DNA from: Symbiodinium natans
Lineage: Eukaryota; Sar; Dinophyceae; Suessiales; Symbiodiniaceae
Length of the DNA stretch: 64,000 bases
Assembly (NCBI GenBank): GCA_905221605.1
Contig: CAJNDS010002239.1
Coordinates: 377,409-441,408 of the forward strand
Reading direction: 5' to 3'
This document shows positions 29,338 to 41,200 of the stretch, piece after piece. How positions within the stretch are numbered: position 1 is the stretch's first letter; each line of letters begins with the position of its first letter. The position numbers were made by a program, and so were the translations under genes. The notes under the pieces are model-generated. The model saw nothing but the letters and a program-made list of their open reading frames with translations, was not told the origin of the DNA and did no database searches.

Positions 29338-29450
29338 ATTGTGGGTTTGCGAAAATAGGGGACCCCCCAATATAGATCCCCAAATAGTAGGACCCCCTTC
29401 TGATAAGGACCCCAATAAGGTACCCCTAACAGCGTAAAACCCCCCATGTT
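29338..29450 (-). mobile_element. Family D inverted-repeat element inside WD40 intron
   Basis: Reverse complement of the 23494 element in overall order: GCGAAAATAGGGGACCCC, GATCCCCAAATAGTAGGA, AAGGACCCCAATAAGGTACC and GTAAAACCCCCCATG. It lies in the intron between the last WD exon and the exon at 29493, in the orientation opposite to its relative in intron 2. Confidence 0.7.
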
Positions 29451-29492
29451 CATCCCCGGAGCCCTTCTTCAAAGCAGTCTCTTGTCTCCCAG

Positions 29493-29561
29493 GAGCTGCG
29501 GCGCCAAGTTCTGGAAGGGTCAGCTATGGAGGCCTGCGACGCCGAGTCCTTCCACTACGAG
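29493..29561 (+). CDS. WD40 gene, penultimate exon
   Basis: Between GTCTCCCAG and GAG|GCACCC the frame reads ELRRQVLEGSAMEACDAESF and HYE, 23 codons in phase 0 at both ends. The donor would be GC. It joins without a frame change to the exon at 29690. The acidic helix-like content suits the stem after a propeller. No independent domain is seen. Confidence 0.55.
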
Positions 29562-29689
29562 GCACCCGGAGCTCGGCGTTTTAGGGCATTTTAGGGTGTG
29601 TTCAGGCTTCTTGTTGGAAGCGGCTTGGGGCCGAACATGGGCTACAAGTGCAGAGCTTCGGGCCCAGGGTTTGAGATCCGGCCTGGAAG

Positions 29690-29785
29690 GTGACCTTCTC
29701 CCGCCTCACGGCCAAGCAGTTGAAGAAGATGGCGCAAGCAAGAAATGGGAAGTCACCAAAGAAGAACAAGGGGCGCGCTCGCTAA
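29690..29785 (+). CDS. WD40 gene, terminal exon with basic tail
   Basis: After TGGAAG|G the frame reads VTFSRLTAKQLKKMAQAR then NGKSPKKNKGRAR and TAA. The Lys/Arg-rich end (SPKKNKGRAR) could serve as a nuclear or nucleolar localisation signal or bind nucleic acid; that is inference. Phase agrees with the upstream exon. No polyadenylation signal is identifiable. Confidence 0.55.
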   Translation: MTFSRLTAKQLKKMAQARNGKSPKKNKGRAR

Positions 29786-30312
29786 GCGAGGCTTGCTCCG
29801 CATGAACAAGCCCACAGTGGGCTTAAAGGGATCAAACAACCTCTCACAAAGTAGAGGAAGCAGAGGAGAAAGTGGAGCGACATGGCATCAGTTGCTGAAT
29901 CCCGCAGAGTATTCCGGAGCCCATGCCAGCCCATATCATGATTCAGATCAGTATAACTTGAGAAGCGTTTGTACGCGGACCGAGATCTGTAGACGTGAGG
30001 CCTCCACCTTCGGCAGGAGCTTTCGACCGCAGTCTCCTAAACCTGCTCGGCGGTTTTAGTTTTTGATTTGCTTGCTGTGCCCAAATTCATTCGAAAGTCG
30101 AGCCGCCTACCCGTAGCCTTATACGCCCCTGCAAGCCCAAGTGGATCTACGGGGCTGCCACGGGGGAGTTTAAGGGCCACCAGGCTTCTGTGGCAGACTT
30201 GAGGCACCTAAAAGTGTTTTCCTCCCAAGCTAGGCGCCTTGAGGTCAGGGTTTAGGGTATGTTGGGGTTTAGGGTTTGGTGTGTTAGCTTTATGGGTTGC
30301 ATGGTCTGACCT
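29786..30312. other. No supported gene
   Basis: Region just downstream of the WD40 gene. It contains a few degenerate GGTTTAGGGT motifs near 30245. Confidence 0.5.
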
Positions 30313-30327
30313 GAAGCCTGCATTTGC

Positions 30328-30596
30328 AGAGGCTGAGGAGGCTGCGCCGAACGGACGCGTCCGCAAGAAGTATCTTACAGCACAAGCACCAGCTTCTATC
30401 CAAAGGTTGCCGCACTTGCTGCAAAGTCAAGCAGATAAGCCTTGGCTTCCGATCGGAGCGTCCTAGTCGGTTTAGATACCTGGCCAGCTTTAGGGTTAAA
30501 AAGCGCCTGTCAGCACGCTCATCTTACTTACTATCAGAAGCCCTTGGCGCTGAGGATCTTGGCATGCAGGAAGGAGCCAGTCGAATAAGCAGTTAG
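30328..30596 (+). CDS. Candidate exon, frame unresolved
   Basis: After TTTGCAG two plus frames are open and protein-like: one gives AEEAAPNGRVRKKYLTAQ and SIQRLPHLLQSQADKPWLP, the other RLRRLRRTDASARSILQHKH and on to a TAG at 30594. Only one can be real. No family is recognised. Confidence 0.22.
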
Positions 30597-30599
30597 GTC

Positions 30600-31576
30600 G
30601 GAGACACCGAGACAAGTCTAGATATAAGCAGCCCAAGCAGCCCGCTGAAGCCCTTATTTGTCCTTCATGGCCTTCCGTCGCCTGGGGCTGCCCCTGCGTG
30701 GGGCGGAGCAGGAGCTGAGGGGTTAACTGGGCCTTGGGGCCCCCCAAGGAAGGCCGAAGCCGAGGGCAAGTTCAGTAGCCTTAAGTGGGAGAAAGCGGGA
30801 CGTGGAGTGCAGTTTTCACGGGAGTGTTTGGGATTTGGGGCTGGTCAGTGCCACTACGTGCCATGGTTTTTCATGATGCATCTTGTTGGCTTGTTCTTCT
30901 TCCGGAACATGCAGGAATCCAAGTACGGCTTGTCACATTCCAAGCTGTGCAAAAGTCCACGGAATCCCCTTCACAAGCCCATCAGATCATCCGCTTCGAT
31001 CCCCATTCCGCAAACCCACGAACACTGAAGTTCCAGCGTCTTTCATCTCCACCTTGTGAAAACCACAGGCCAAAGCTTCGGAACAACCCTGCGGTGTCAG
31101 GAGCGGCGAGCGCCCGTGTTGCAGAAGCCAGGGATTGGGAAGGCCAGGGGCGGACAAAATGGCGACACACGACAAGAACAACAAGAAAAAATAATAATAC
31201 ATGCCACATATAGTGACCCTCTCCTCCGCCTTTAGTCGTGTTTGAGTGAGGGCAAGAGGGATTTGTTTCAGATTAGAAGGTTCAACGACGCTTGGCACCA
31301 GTCGCTTGACAGCTTTCATACATGTATTCATACTTTAATCGCTTTTCTTGTCTCAGTCAACCCCTCAGTCCCTTTAGCGCAGCCCCCCTTGAATCGATTC
31401 CCCAAGCAGCCAACGCGCCTTGGGAGATCAGCCCCTCGGGCGGAAGAACCCCCCGAGGCAGAGGTGGGCGTGGGAGGAAATGGTGCGCAGGCACGGAGGG
31501 AGCAGAGACGGGTTCGAAAGGGCAACCGTACTGCCCACCGACTAGGCCAAAATCTTCAGAAGCCTACTGCAAAAAA
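30600..31576. other. No supported gene
   Basis: Overlapping frames on both strands (30785-31213 plus, 30982-31331 minus, 31242-31598 plus) are unremarkable. Confidence 0.5.
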
Positions 31577-31985
31577 GGGTTTAGGGTTTAGGGTTTAGGG
31601 TTTAGGGTTTAGGGGAAGCGATCAGAAGAGAGACCCCCGAGGCCCCGAGAGATGGACTTTCGCCCCCCCATTTCAAATTGACAGCGGGGGCACTTGCTTT
31701 GCCAACGTTTCGTTGTCCCCGAATGGAAGTGTTAGGCCAAAAATGCTTTCGGCTCCGGTGGATACATACGTAAGGTCTGGGGTGTAATTAGAGATGCAAA
31801 AAGACTGGGTTGTCCGCAGGCTGTACATCTAGAACCGGCCCCCTGGGCCAGAAGCCGATTTGGGCGAAAGTCGACATCCTCAAGCCCTGAAGCCCCGAAA
31901 CGAGCGGCACAAGCCCAAGACACCAGGAAACAACTCTGTAGGGTTTTAGGGTTTAGGGTTTAGGGTTTAGGGGTTTAGGGGACTC
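31577..31985 (+). repeat. Two interstitial TTTAGGG tracts
   Basis: Five perfect TTTAGGG units at 31577-31612 and about six at 31941-31985, both in plus orientation, with about 330 unique bases between. Confidence 0.9.
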
Positions 31986-32088
31986 CAATCGCTTGCTGTT
32001 TGGAGCTGCAGGTGGCCAGGATTGATGGACCCCCGGCTTGCTTTGGGCGCTTTCGTCAGGGGATGTTTTTGAAATGGTCGGCATGCAA

Positions 32089-32160
32089 AAATAAAAAAGG
32101 GTATATAAGGGGTCCCATTTAAGGACCCATATACTTAGGGACCATGTAACTACCCTAAAC
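32089..32160. mobile_element. Family D-like remnant
   Basis: GGGTATATAAGGGGTCCCATT, TAAGGACCCATATAC and TTAGGGACC echo the GGGGTCC/TTA periodicity of the D elements but clear terminal repeats are missing. Confidence 0.35.
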
Positions 32161-32639
32161 CCTAAATCCATTCTACTCCTGAAATATGTCAGCCCCAATC
32201 GCTTGGTTCGAGTTCTTGACCTGAACTTCTGTTGATCGAAGGCCCCTGCATAGTAGGTAAACGTACCACGTCATGGATTGCTCGGCTCTTGCCTTCCTAG
32301 GAGCATGTGTCGGTGCATGCATCCGCTGACAAGCAAGGCTAAACCGGAAACCCTAGTCCGCGTGCTGCAGGCTGAGCCCTTGCACCACTGCCTCACTTCC
32401 TCAGTGTCGAAACCACGAGCACAACCCTCTAGACGCCATGACATCGGCAAGGATCCGTAAAGTTTCCAAAGCCTGCAGCTCTAGACTCACCTAGGCATGG
32501 GTGTCTGACCGGCCTGCTGTTTGAGACCTTCCTGGGGTGGTGATATATTGGTCGTTTCTGTTTGGAGCGGTGCTAGGTTCAGAACTAGTCACTACCCTTT
32601 TTGCGCCAACTTAAAACTAAAGCTGGGTCGCCACTGGTT

Positions 32640-32702
32640 CGCCTCTCTCTGTGTCTCTCTCTCTCTCTCTGTCTCGGTCCCTGTCTCTGTCTCTGTCTTT
32701 CT
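32640..32702. repeat. CT microsatellite
   Basis: CTCTCTGTGTCTCTCTCT and GTCTCTGTCTCTGTCTT runs. Confidence 0.93.
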
Positions 32703-33215
32703 GGCGTGAATCCTCCGACACCCTCTGAGGCTCTGTTCCGAAGCCTCGTGCAAAGCTGGTGGTGGCCACGACGTCAAGTGTGGAGGCAGCTTGGAGTTAG
32801 CATGATTTAGGTATATTTAGGTTTGAAGTCTCTTTGCCCAGCTTGCTGCCGGCCAAGCAAAATCCTAAATCGAGCTCGAGATGTACTCTGCTTTCCCGCA
32901 TGCAAGGGTTTTCCGACCTTTCGGCACTCTTAGTCTTCCATCTTTCACTACTTGCTAGTTTTTTCTATCCTAAACTTTTCACAGCTTTTCGAATTGCCGA
33001 ATCGTTTAACAGAATACCGAGAGAAAGTGTCCAGACGGAGGCAGGACAACAAGGCACTCGTGTAAGATCCTAAGCCTTAAGTAATCACGGGAGATTGCAG
33101 GTGTCCTGAGATGCACCACTCAGCAATCGTTTTTCGCTTGCCTGAGGGCTGCAGAAAGGCATGCTGTGAGGCATGCTGTTTTGTGTAGGTGATGGTTTCA
33201 GAATTTGGGATGCCG

Positions 33216-33420
33216 TATATATACATAAATATATATATATATATATATGTGTATGTGTGTGAGCCAGACATGTTTGCAGCGGGTAAGAAGCTACACCGAC
33301 TAATTATGACACTTCCACCCCAAACCCCCCCCCCCCCCCTCACTCCATTCCGCTCCGTTCCGCTCCATTTCGCTCCATTCCGCTCCATTCCGCTCCATTC
33401 CACTCCATTCCACTCCAACC
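33216..33420. repeat. AT/GT microsatellite, C run and 10-bp CGCTCCATTC array
   Basis: TA units pass into TGTATGTGTGTG (33216-33262). A C run at about 33328-33340 leads into eight CGCTCC(G/A)TTC-type decamers up to 33417. Confidence 0.92.
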
Positions 33421-33424
33421 CGTA

Positions 33425-34140
33425 GACAGAGATCTGCGCGCTCCAATGCTAAAGACAAACCTTTGACCGTTCAGGGTCGATACGTCAACTCGACAGCGGT
33501 CACGAAAACGTTTGAATCTCTGAAGAACGAAGGCAGAACGAGTGTCAAAGCGCGTTGTCCGCGTAAGCATGTCAAACTTAACTTTTGTTGTTGGCTCGGC
33601 ATGGCGTAGCTGTAGGGTTGCGCTGAGGCAAGTTTAGGGTTTCAGGGAAGTAGTAGTCACGGTTTGAGGTCGACCTACAAAACGGCGAGAGGAAAACACA
33701 CCGCTGACAAGCACACCTTGCAAGGCAAGGTGCAGCAAAAAAACAAAGCAAGCATGGGACACACTGCTGGGCACACCATCCACACTGTAGCCATCCAACC
33801 CTGCCCCAGACAAGCATGGCATGTAAACTGAGACTGAAGATTCGAGCTGGCATCTCCTCTTGACGTGCTTGTGTGTAGCGTCGTTTCGACCTTCGACCTT
33901 TCGTGTTCGGCCAAGTTTGATTGACTTTATCCAGGTGCTTCGTCTAGTAGTGTCAGTCCCTACTTGCAGGCTTTTGAGTATTCGCGTTTCTTTCCGCACT
34001 CTACTTGCAACCTTTCGCAGCAACGGTTCCTCGCGGACCATTTCGAACGGCATTCTGTTCTGCTTGTAGGGTCTTCCAGTAAAGCAGTCTTTCAGTCTCA
34101 TTTTTTCCCACCCAACATCAACCCTGTCCCCTTTGCTTGT
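33425..34140. other. Weak minus-strand frame
   Basis: A minus frame 34101-33634 contains MRLKDCFTGRPYKQNRMPFE and REEPLLRKVASRVRKETRIL, which looks protein-like, but plus frames overlap (33860-34149) and no domain is recognised. Confidence 0.25.
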
Positions 34141-34144
34141 TCAA

Positions 34145-34399
34145 CTTAAAGCTTTAGACCCGCAGCACTATGGGTTGCAACCATGCAAAACGGCTGCAGA
34201 CGACTTGCGGAGCAACCAATGCAAAACGGCTGCAGACGACTTGCGGAAGAAAACTGGACCCTCCGCCCCCGAAGCGCTTACCTTCTTGCAGCACCCCGAT
34301 GGGCCAAACCTTCCAACAGAAAAAAACAGCAAGCATGATTTGGTCCTAACGATAAACGACTTTTCCACGGCTCTTGGCGTCTTAGAACCAACTTCGTAG
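34145..34399 (+). CDS. Hypothetical ORF with duplicated 34-bp segment
   Basis: The frame reads LKALDPQHYGLQP, then CKTAADDLR twice, then KKTGPSAPEALTFLQHPD and HDLVLTINDFSTALGVLEP before TAG. A direct repeat of about 34 bases (34188-34250, core ACGGCTGCAGACGACTTGCG) underlies the doubled peptide but shifts by one codon remainder. Function unknown. Confidence 0.25.
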   Translation, partial: LKALDPQHYGLQPCKTAADDLRSNQCKTAADDLRKKTGPSAPEALTFLQHPDGPNLPTEKNSKHDLVLTINDFSTALGVLEPTS

Positions 34400-36302
34400 C
34401 GCAGGTCGAGCCAAGAGTTCCTAGGCCGAAGCTGCTGCGGAGAGTCGATGTAGAGGCACCCCAAGAAGGGTACGGCATTGGGGATTCCAGATTCGGCGCA
34501 TGTTTGTTGTTTTTTTTGGGAGGAGGTTTGGGTTCGGGATTGTTAACTCTGGGTTTGATGCTGGGATACTGGGAAAGTAGGCAGGTACCGGAGGGGGAGG
34601 CCGTCTTGTTTTTGGTTCCTTACCCCGCAATGCTCCCGCTTTCTCACTAACGGACTGGGTGAACGCACGGCTTCGGGCGGCCCAGTGCGCAGAAAGAAAG
34701 CACGAGGGGAGAGACTGTTCCAGCATTCCTGTCTGCTGTTCATCTTTTCACTTTTGGACGGCTTGGGATGCGGGCGTGACTGCGGCAGGAGAGGTTCGAA
34801 GTTGTTTGAAAAAGAGAGCGAGAGAGAGAGAGAGAGAGAGGCAGCCCTGATTAAACATCTCATCTGGCCCTCGCACTCGGGCGCGCCACGCGCTCGGGGG
34901 GCCCTTCGGGCTTCCTCATGCCCAGCAGAAGAAGAAGAGAGAGTGAGGGATGGGCAAATTTCTATCCCAAAGCAGGACAACGCACCCTCCATCATGATGA
35001 TAAGCTGTCTGCACACTTTTCTCAGAAACGTCTTTGATCTATGATTCCAGGAACCAGGCCAATGAGCCACAGCCGCTCTTGAGGAGTCGGGGAGCAGGTT
35101 GTAGTATTGGGGAGGAGATGACCCGGAAAGCTCATCAAGCGGGGAGCGCTTTACCGACCAGGAAGGCAAGAAAGAAAGAAAGAGGGCGGATTTTGTTGTC
35201 CACCTTTGAACCTGTCTCCTCCAAACTTCAAGACCTTGCATCCAAGATCCTGCAGCCGAACCCCAATCCAGAAGCAAAATGCTTGAACTCAGCCTTGGCA
35301 AGGCCAGTGACGGGACCCAACAACAGCGTGGGCGGAACCTGCTGGGCTTCTTGATGGCTTTTGGTGTTTGGTGTGAATGGGCTCTGGGCTCTTCAGGGGT
35401 TCGCAGCATGAGCTTAGGACGCTTCGGGGTGTAGTGAGGCCGTACCTCAGAATTGCCTCATTGCCATCACGCAAGGGTAACAGGTTTCGCAATCAAGAGT
35501 CAGGTGTGAGGGTGAAGCTGAACCGAGCCGACTTGAAACTGCAAAGCCAAAAAGTCGTGCAAGCATTTCCGTGCACAGAATGCTATACAACATGCTCCAC
35601 AACATGACACAACATGCTATCCACAGAGTTATTGCCGAAGACACTTGCATGCTCGGCAGTGCTGGGTAAACGGAACTCGCACAGAGTCCGGGGTTTGCTT
35701 GTAAGATCCCAACACGGGGGGGGGGTCGTTAGTCGTTCAAGTGTACAGGGTTCCATGACGTTAGCTTGCAAAACAACTCCCCAGAGAATGCGATTGCGAA
35801 CGCTAAACCGCTGAACTTCCGGATTGTCCGAGCTGTGAGAGAACACTCCCTACAATCTTGCCTGACCCTAATTCGCAAGCATCCGAAGACATTCTAAGCC
35901 TTGCCAACCACAAAAGCCCGAAGCCCTCAACCTTGCGAGCACGATACTCGAACCAGGTTCCCTAGTCGCGCACCTCAGCTCCGCACGGCATCGCCTGAAG
36001 GCGACGGTGCTGCGGAGGTTTGTTGCGATGTCAGGTTCCGAAAGCGCGTGTAGAGGGCTTTGCGGTTCAGAGCTTCAGGGAGCTTCATTGCGACCATACG
36101 AGGGCTGAGGGTTCAGGGATTGGATTTAGGGGTTGATTAGTTTGGGTTTGGGGCTTGGGCGCTGCTACGCACTTCCTCGGCTTGCCCCTCTCACGTGGCA
36201 TCTCAACGGAGCACCCTAGGGCCCTAAGGCAAGCCCTCACATGATCTTCGTTGTTTGCGAGTCCAGGGCCCATGAGACTCGCAGCTTAAGCCTCTCAGGT
36301 TG
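34400..36302. other. No supported gene
   Basis: The 288-codon minus frame (34543-35409) spans a GA microsatellite (34813-34842) and has no recognisable domain. A plus frame at 35034-35354 holds STFEPVSSKLQDLASKIL, mildly coding-like. Confidence 0.4.
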
Positions 36303-36409
36303 ACCAGGCGCCCCGGGGTGTGGCGCCCCGGGGTGTGGCGCCCCGGAAGCCGCAGTTGTCCAAGGCGGTGGCAGAGACTGGCCTTGGAGTGAGGTGAGTT
36401 GAGTGAGGT

Positions 36410-36451
<42 letters not shown>

Positions 36452-36452
36452 G
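36303..36452. repeat. 15-bp GCGCCCCGGGGTGTG triplication and GT microsatellite
   Basis: Three near-perfect 15-bp units at 36308-36350, each with a CCCCGGGG palindrome, then a GT run of about 18 units at 36411-36448. Confidence 0.95.
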
Positions 36453-38009
36453 TGCACTACGTACAGTATAGGCTTTTTGGGCGGATGTTTCTGTTACTGG
36501 TGCAGGCGCTGCCATTGATGATGTTGATGTTAGCATGAGGTTGCGGTCGCACCCGTGCCCGTGCTGGTCGTTCGAAGTTGGTGGGGCTTTGTTTGGCTGG
36601 CGTATTCTGCGGGTTTGCAGTAATAGTTCAAGACCTCATGGTGAGCTGGTTCTGCGTCAGCCGCTATTGAGCAGATGGGCGACTCATGTTTAAGTTCGGT
36701 GTTGCAAGGGGTTTTAATTAGGGTATTTATGGGGGCTGGACATATGTTAGGTTGCGGCATGGGGGTTCACAGCACGGCGAAAGGTTTTGCATCTCCTCAT
36801 GCCGTGGAGGACGAACGGTTTTGGAATTGGTACTCCTGCTTTGGTTCTGTGGTCCTCAGATCTCATGCCTGGTCTCTTGGTCCTTAGTAACCTTAGTAGG
36901 CCCTGGTCCTTGCCTCCCATGATCTGGTGGATCTTCTCGTTTTGCCTGGGTTCGGGGGCGTTGGGACTCTAAGATTCTGGGATCTTGGAGAGCAAAAGCT
37001 TGAGCCTTAGACCACCTGTCAATGCTTAGGACGGGGGCGTGGTGAAGACTATCGCGAAGCCCAAGCTTCGAAAGGGCCCAGAGTGCCTTGGCTTGTGGAG
37101 CTGTGAACTTAAGGGGGGGGGTGGCCATGTTCTGTATGTTTCCTCAAGCCTTGGGGCCTTGGCACAAGCTGTAGCCAAACTCATCAACTCGAGTTTGTCT
37201 GCCCAGACAAAACAGCTCCTAGATGCTATCCTTGCAAGAATCTACAGTTATACATTTATGTCACGCAGCTCGCTACAGCCCACCCATGCTACTAGTAGTC
37301 GGCACAGCTCCCTTTAATCAATCCTCAGCCTGAAGCCCACCCAAGTGCCCCAAATGCCCCATGCTTCCACAGCGAGCGTCGGGGCTCAAAAGTCAAGCAT
37401 CGGCTGCTGCAGTCTGCGAGCGGCGAGTGTTCCTACGCCCCTCACTCCCAAATCCTCTACGCCCCAACACGAACCCTCAAAGTCCGGGCTGCCAGAGTTC
37501 ACCTCTGAGGTTTATTTCCAAGCGGCGCAAGCTCGCCCAGGCGGCACCTCGCATGGAGGCTCTCATTTGCTCTCTGTCCAATCCATCAGGGCACGGTCGC
37601 AGACTTTGCCAGAGAAAGAACATCAGAAAAATGCAAACCAAGGAATCAGACACAAGAAGAGAAATCGAAGACACAGAGAGACAAATAAAGAAGACACAAA
37701 CGTAGGGCAACTCAAACAGCCCCTAAACGCCAAGAAAACGAGAAAAGTTGGAGCGCAACCCAATCCTAGCACAGATACAAACGTATGCCAGTGTAGATCC
37801 CAAGCACTCCAAGAGCATCTCAAGATGTGCAGTCCAAAAGCACATATGAGCAATCAAAGAGCACTTCAGCACCACTGGAAGAGCACTCATAAAGCACTCC
37901 AACAGCAAGGTGTGAGTGCTTCCCAGGACCACTCGAAGAGCTTCCAAGCCATCCAAACCACTCTTACGAGCAGGATATCGAGGATTTGAGGCACCTTGGC
38001 AGGGCGTTG
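36453..38009. other. No supported gene
   Basis: The 214-codon plus frame 37345-37989 includes degenerate AGAGCACTCCA repeats near 37800-37930 and shows no domain, so it is not called. Confidence 0.4.
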
Positions 38010-38215
38010 GGGCCCGCCAAACGAAGTCAATTCTGCACTTCGCGAGACGACACACTGAGGCCCCGAAAGCGAGGACGATTCTGCACTTTACGACGGGCAT
38101 TTGCACGGGACCGAGGCAAAAGCGCGATCCAACAGCCCAAAGCACAGAAAAGTACACGCCTGCCACATTTTTCGCGACGGAGCGATGCAAGCCTCAAAAA
38201 GAAGTGGACTTAGGC
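38010..38215 (+). repeat. Dispersed repeat E, copy 3 (longest)
   Basis: Contains two internal TTCTGCACTT(C/T)(G/A)CGA-type units (38031 and 38079) and the full series CACGGGACCGAGG, GCGCGATCCAACAGCCCAAA, GCCACATTTTTCGCGACG and GCAAGCCTCAAAAAGAAG, matching 4685-4880 piece by piece. Confidence 0.6.
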
Positions 38216-41200
38216 ATGGAACCTATCTAGACTGACTGGCATAGGGCATGTTACACGGTGACGCCTTTTGAATAACCGTGTGGCCTCCCCTGGTCGAGCG
38301 GAACCCTGGCCAACGATGGGTTTTGTCGTGCTAGGTTAGCAGTTTGCACCACCACCACAGTCTTGCTCCGTCATGACAAGGCTGCGCTCAAGTTACAGAT
38401 GGCAGACTTGCTCTGAATTGGAAGATCACGGTTTTCGTTGACTAGGTCGGTCGCACAGCCAAAGCAGGCCAAAGCAGGCAGAATCATTAAATGCAGCAAC
38501 CCACATATATCATTGAACGGTGAAAACGAGAAATCAAAGAATAACAAAAAAAAGTTTGTAGAGTCATAGAACTCAACGGCGAAATATACTAAAGATATTA
38601 GCCCTCTTCAGCAGTTCATTGGGCACAGGTTTTTTACTTGCTCTGCAATGTCACATAGGGCCCGGCCGATCGCAGAATCAAAGCTGACAGAATCAATAAA
38701 GACAATAATCAACGCTTCGTGGAACGGTAAGCACAAACCAACTAGCAAAGACTGTGCCCGGTAAAAGGTGCTGGGTGTTGAGCTTGTACTAGCTGAGTAT
38801 TGGGGTGTCAATGTTCAGTTCTGGGGTGTGGATGTTTAGGCCTGGTCTTTGTTTGCCCTAGGATCCCACAAGCAACTTCCCCAAGCGCCTGATTTCTGAA
38901 CAAATCGTAAAGCTACAGATTTTTGACTCGCCAGGACCTCGAAACCCTCCAAGTGAATCTTGCCGAGCACTACTCCAACATGCGCCCCAGCCTGCAAAAT
39001 GGCTTCAGGGAACTTCAGGGTATCTTCAGGGTATCGGCTTTTGGGATGTGGGGCTTGCTTGCGGCATTGTGGGACGTCAGGGCACGCTTTGGGAAGGGCA
39101 TGAGCTTTAAATGCAGCCCTAGGGCAAACCGTTAGGAATTAGCAACTGGGTAAGCAAACCAAAAAGAAGTTGCATGCGCGTTCGGCCTTTTCAAGAGCCG
39201 GATGGACCTCGAACCCAGGCATGTCTTGTAGCGTCTAGGGATTAGGGATTAGGGTTTAGGGTTGGCCACGACATGTGGCGACGCCCTCCTGGGTTGCCAT
39301 TGCATGTTTGCCCTGTGCCCTTGGGGCCGATGATGCGGGAAGTGCCCAGTTCCAGCAAACACTGTTTCGTGTATGGGGCGCCCGCACAGAGGTCAACGTT
39401 TCCAAACTGTTTTTTGCTGCTTGCCCTGAAGCTTCAGCAAAAGGCGACAAGCCTCGTTTAGGGGGAAGTTGGGTTGCACTTTGGGGTCTTGTCCATCTTT
39501 TCAAGATGGCATCTGAGTAGCTCACACTTGCACCAAGGACCAACTTCATCCGGACTCGAGCTGAGCCCACACTCTTCTACTTGCCAGCGCTGCTCGACTG
39601 ACGACAGATTAAGGGTTTCCGCGTTGATAACTTCAAGCATGGTCATGTTTTGCCAGCGGTACAGACATGCCCATTTTGGGGTGAGAGGTCAGCAGTCCGG
39701 ATCATCTTTAGGAGGATTTTTCAGAGGGTCTTAAGGCCATCCTAGAAGCTGTCAAAAAGGTGAGGCCCAGGGCATCACAAGCACCGGCGGCCAGCGGGGC
39801 AGCGCTCCCATGCTTAGCCGCGATGCACTGTAAAGACCAGGTGGCACTGAGTAGAGCTTGTGCAATACTTGGTAGAAAAAGAAGAAGCTAAAGAGCCAAG
39901 GCAGTTTCACATGTTGATCCGTATGAACTTGCACTTAAGGCAACAATGTTGACAGTACCAGAATGAGACAGTCAAGCAAAAGACGATCGAGAGACTTAAT
40001 AGCATCGAGAAGCCAAGGCATGCTATGGCTCAAATCTTTTCGGGGTGATGGAAGATTCTCCGCATGAGAAAAAATTGCCGGATTGAAAACACGCAGGCAC
40101 GGCAAGATTGTGTATCGGCCACATCGGCCCCCTGTTTGTTTTGGATGTTTGTCGTGTTGTGGGCCCTTGTTTTTTCGGGGGGTGGGGCACGGTTTGGCTG
40201 GAAAGAACAAATGACAGAACGAGAAAAAGAAAGCACGAAGGACTGAAAGACATGGAGGACTGAACGAGAGGCCTGCGGGGGCTGCCCCACTCAAGGAGAC
40301 GTCCGGTCGTCCAGGTCAGCGCCTGAAGTGAACTGGATTGGGGGTGCGCTGGCTGTTTTTTAACCAGTCACTCAGACACTCAAAAAACCAGACCTAAACA
40401 CTCAGACTCTCACCTTCGAGGCCAGACCCAGTCTCTCAGTCGCTCACTGATTGTCTGAGGGTGTGAATCTGATTGTCTGATTTCAACTGCTGGCCGCTCT
40501 GGGCCGGCCGGTAAGGCATTAATTAGCCGGCATCCTTTCTACCGGAAGCTCAGAACTCGAAGCCCATGCCCGCTTCCACCACAGGCTGTGATAGCTCCAT
40601 ATAGGTCCTACAGTGCCTACAGTGGCCCAGGAAGCACAACTCGGAGACGGAGAAGTGTTGGCAGGAGACCCGTGACACCATCCAACAGAAGGCTTGGGCG
40701 TACGAATTTCAAAAGCGGGCTGTGATTGTCCGGGCTTGCAGGATTGTAGATGCAGGATTGTAGAAGTGCTGAACTGTTGGGCCTGTTGTGGCCGGAATTT
40801 GAGATAACGAGACGAGGTTCAGGGTCGGGGGCGCGATTGTGTGACAAATCAGACTGGTAATAGATAGACTAGCGTAAATCCACAACAGCTATGGTCTCAA
40901 AGAACAAAGTCTCGGCGGGACATCTAGCACATGCAATTGACCTGCGGCCGCCGTTCCGTGAGACAAGCAAGAGATACCACCATGGAAGGGGGTGATTCAA
41001 AGGCCTTCAAAGGCGGCTGCCTTGCATCTCACTGCCAGGTTCGCAGAATCATGTGCCCCTGGACCTTGACAGTCTCAACAAGATTCAACAAGAACCCAGC
41101 ACAGTCTCACTAAACCTTTCGAAGCAAAAGATCACTTATCAGAGCACATAGACACAAACACTCCACTTCTAAACTCTGCCTCTAAGCCTAGCAATGAGAC

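Noticed and set aside
30105-30125. CCCGTAGCC resembling the start of the dinoflagellate spliced leader
   Set aside because: Only eight or nine bases match; the TTTTGGCTCAAG half is absent here and at 17211, the other similar site.
34543-35409. 288-codon minus ORF
   Set aside because: Spans a GA microsatellite (Ser/Leu run) and shows no domain; length likely due to local composition.
37345-37989. 214-codon plus ORF
   Set aside because: Partly built on degenerate AGAGCACTCCA repeats and without recognisable domain or second-frame contrast.
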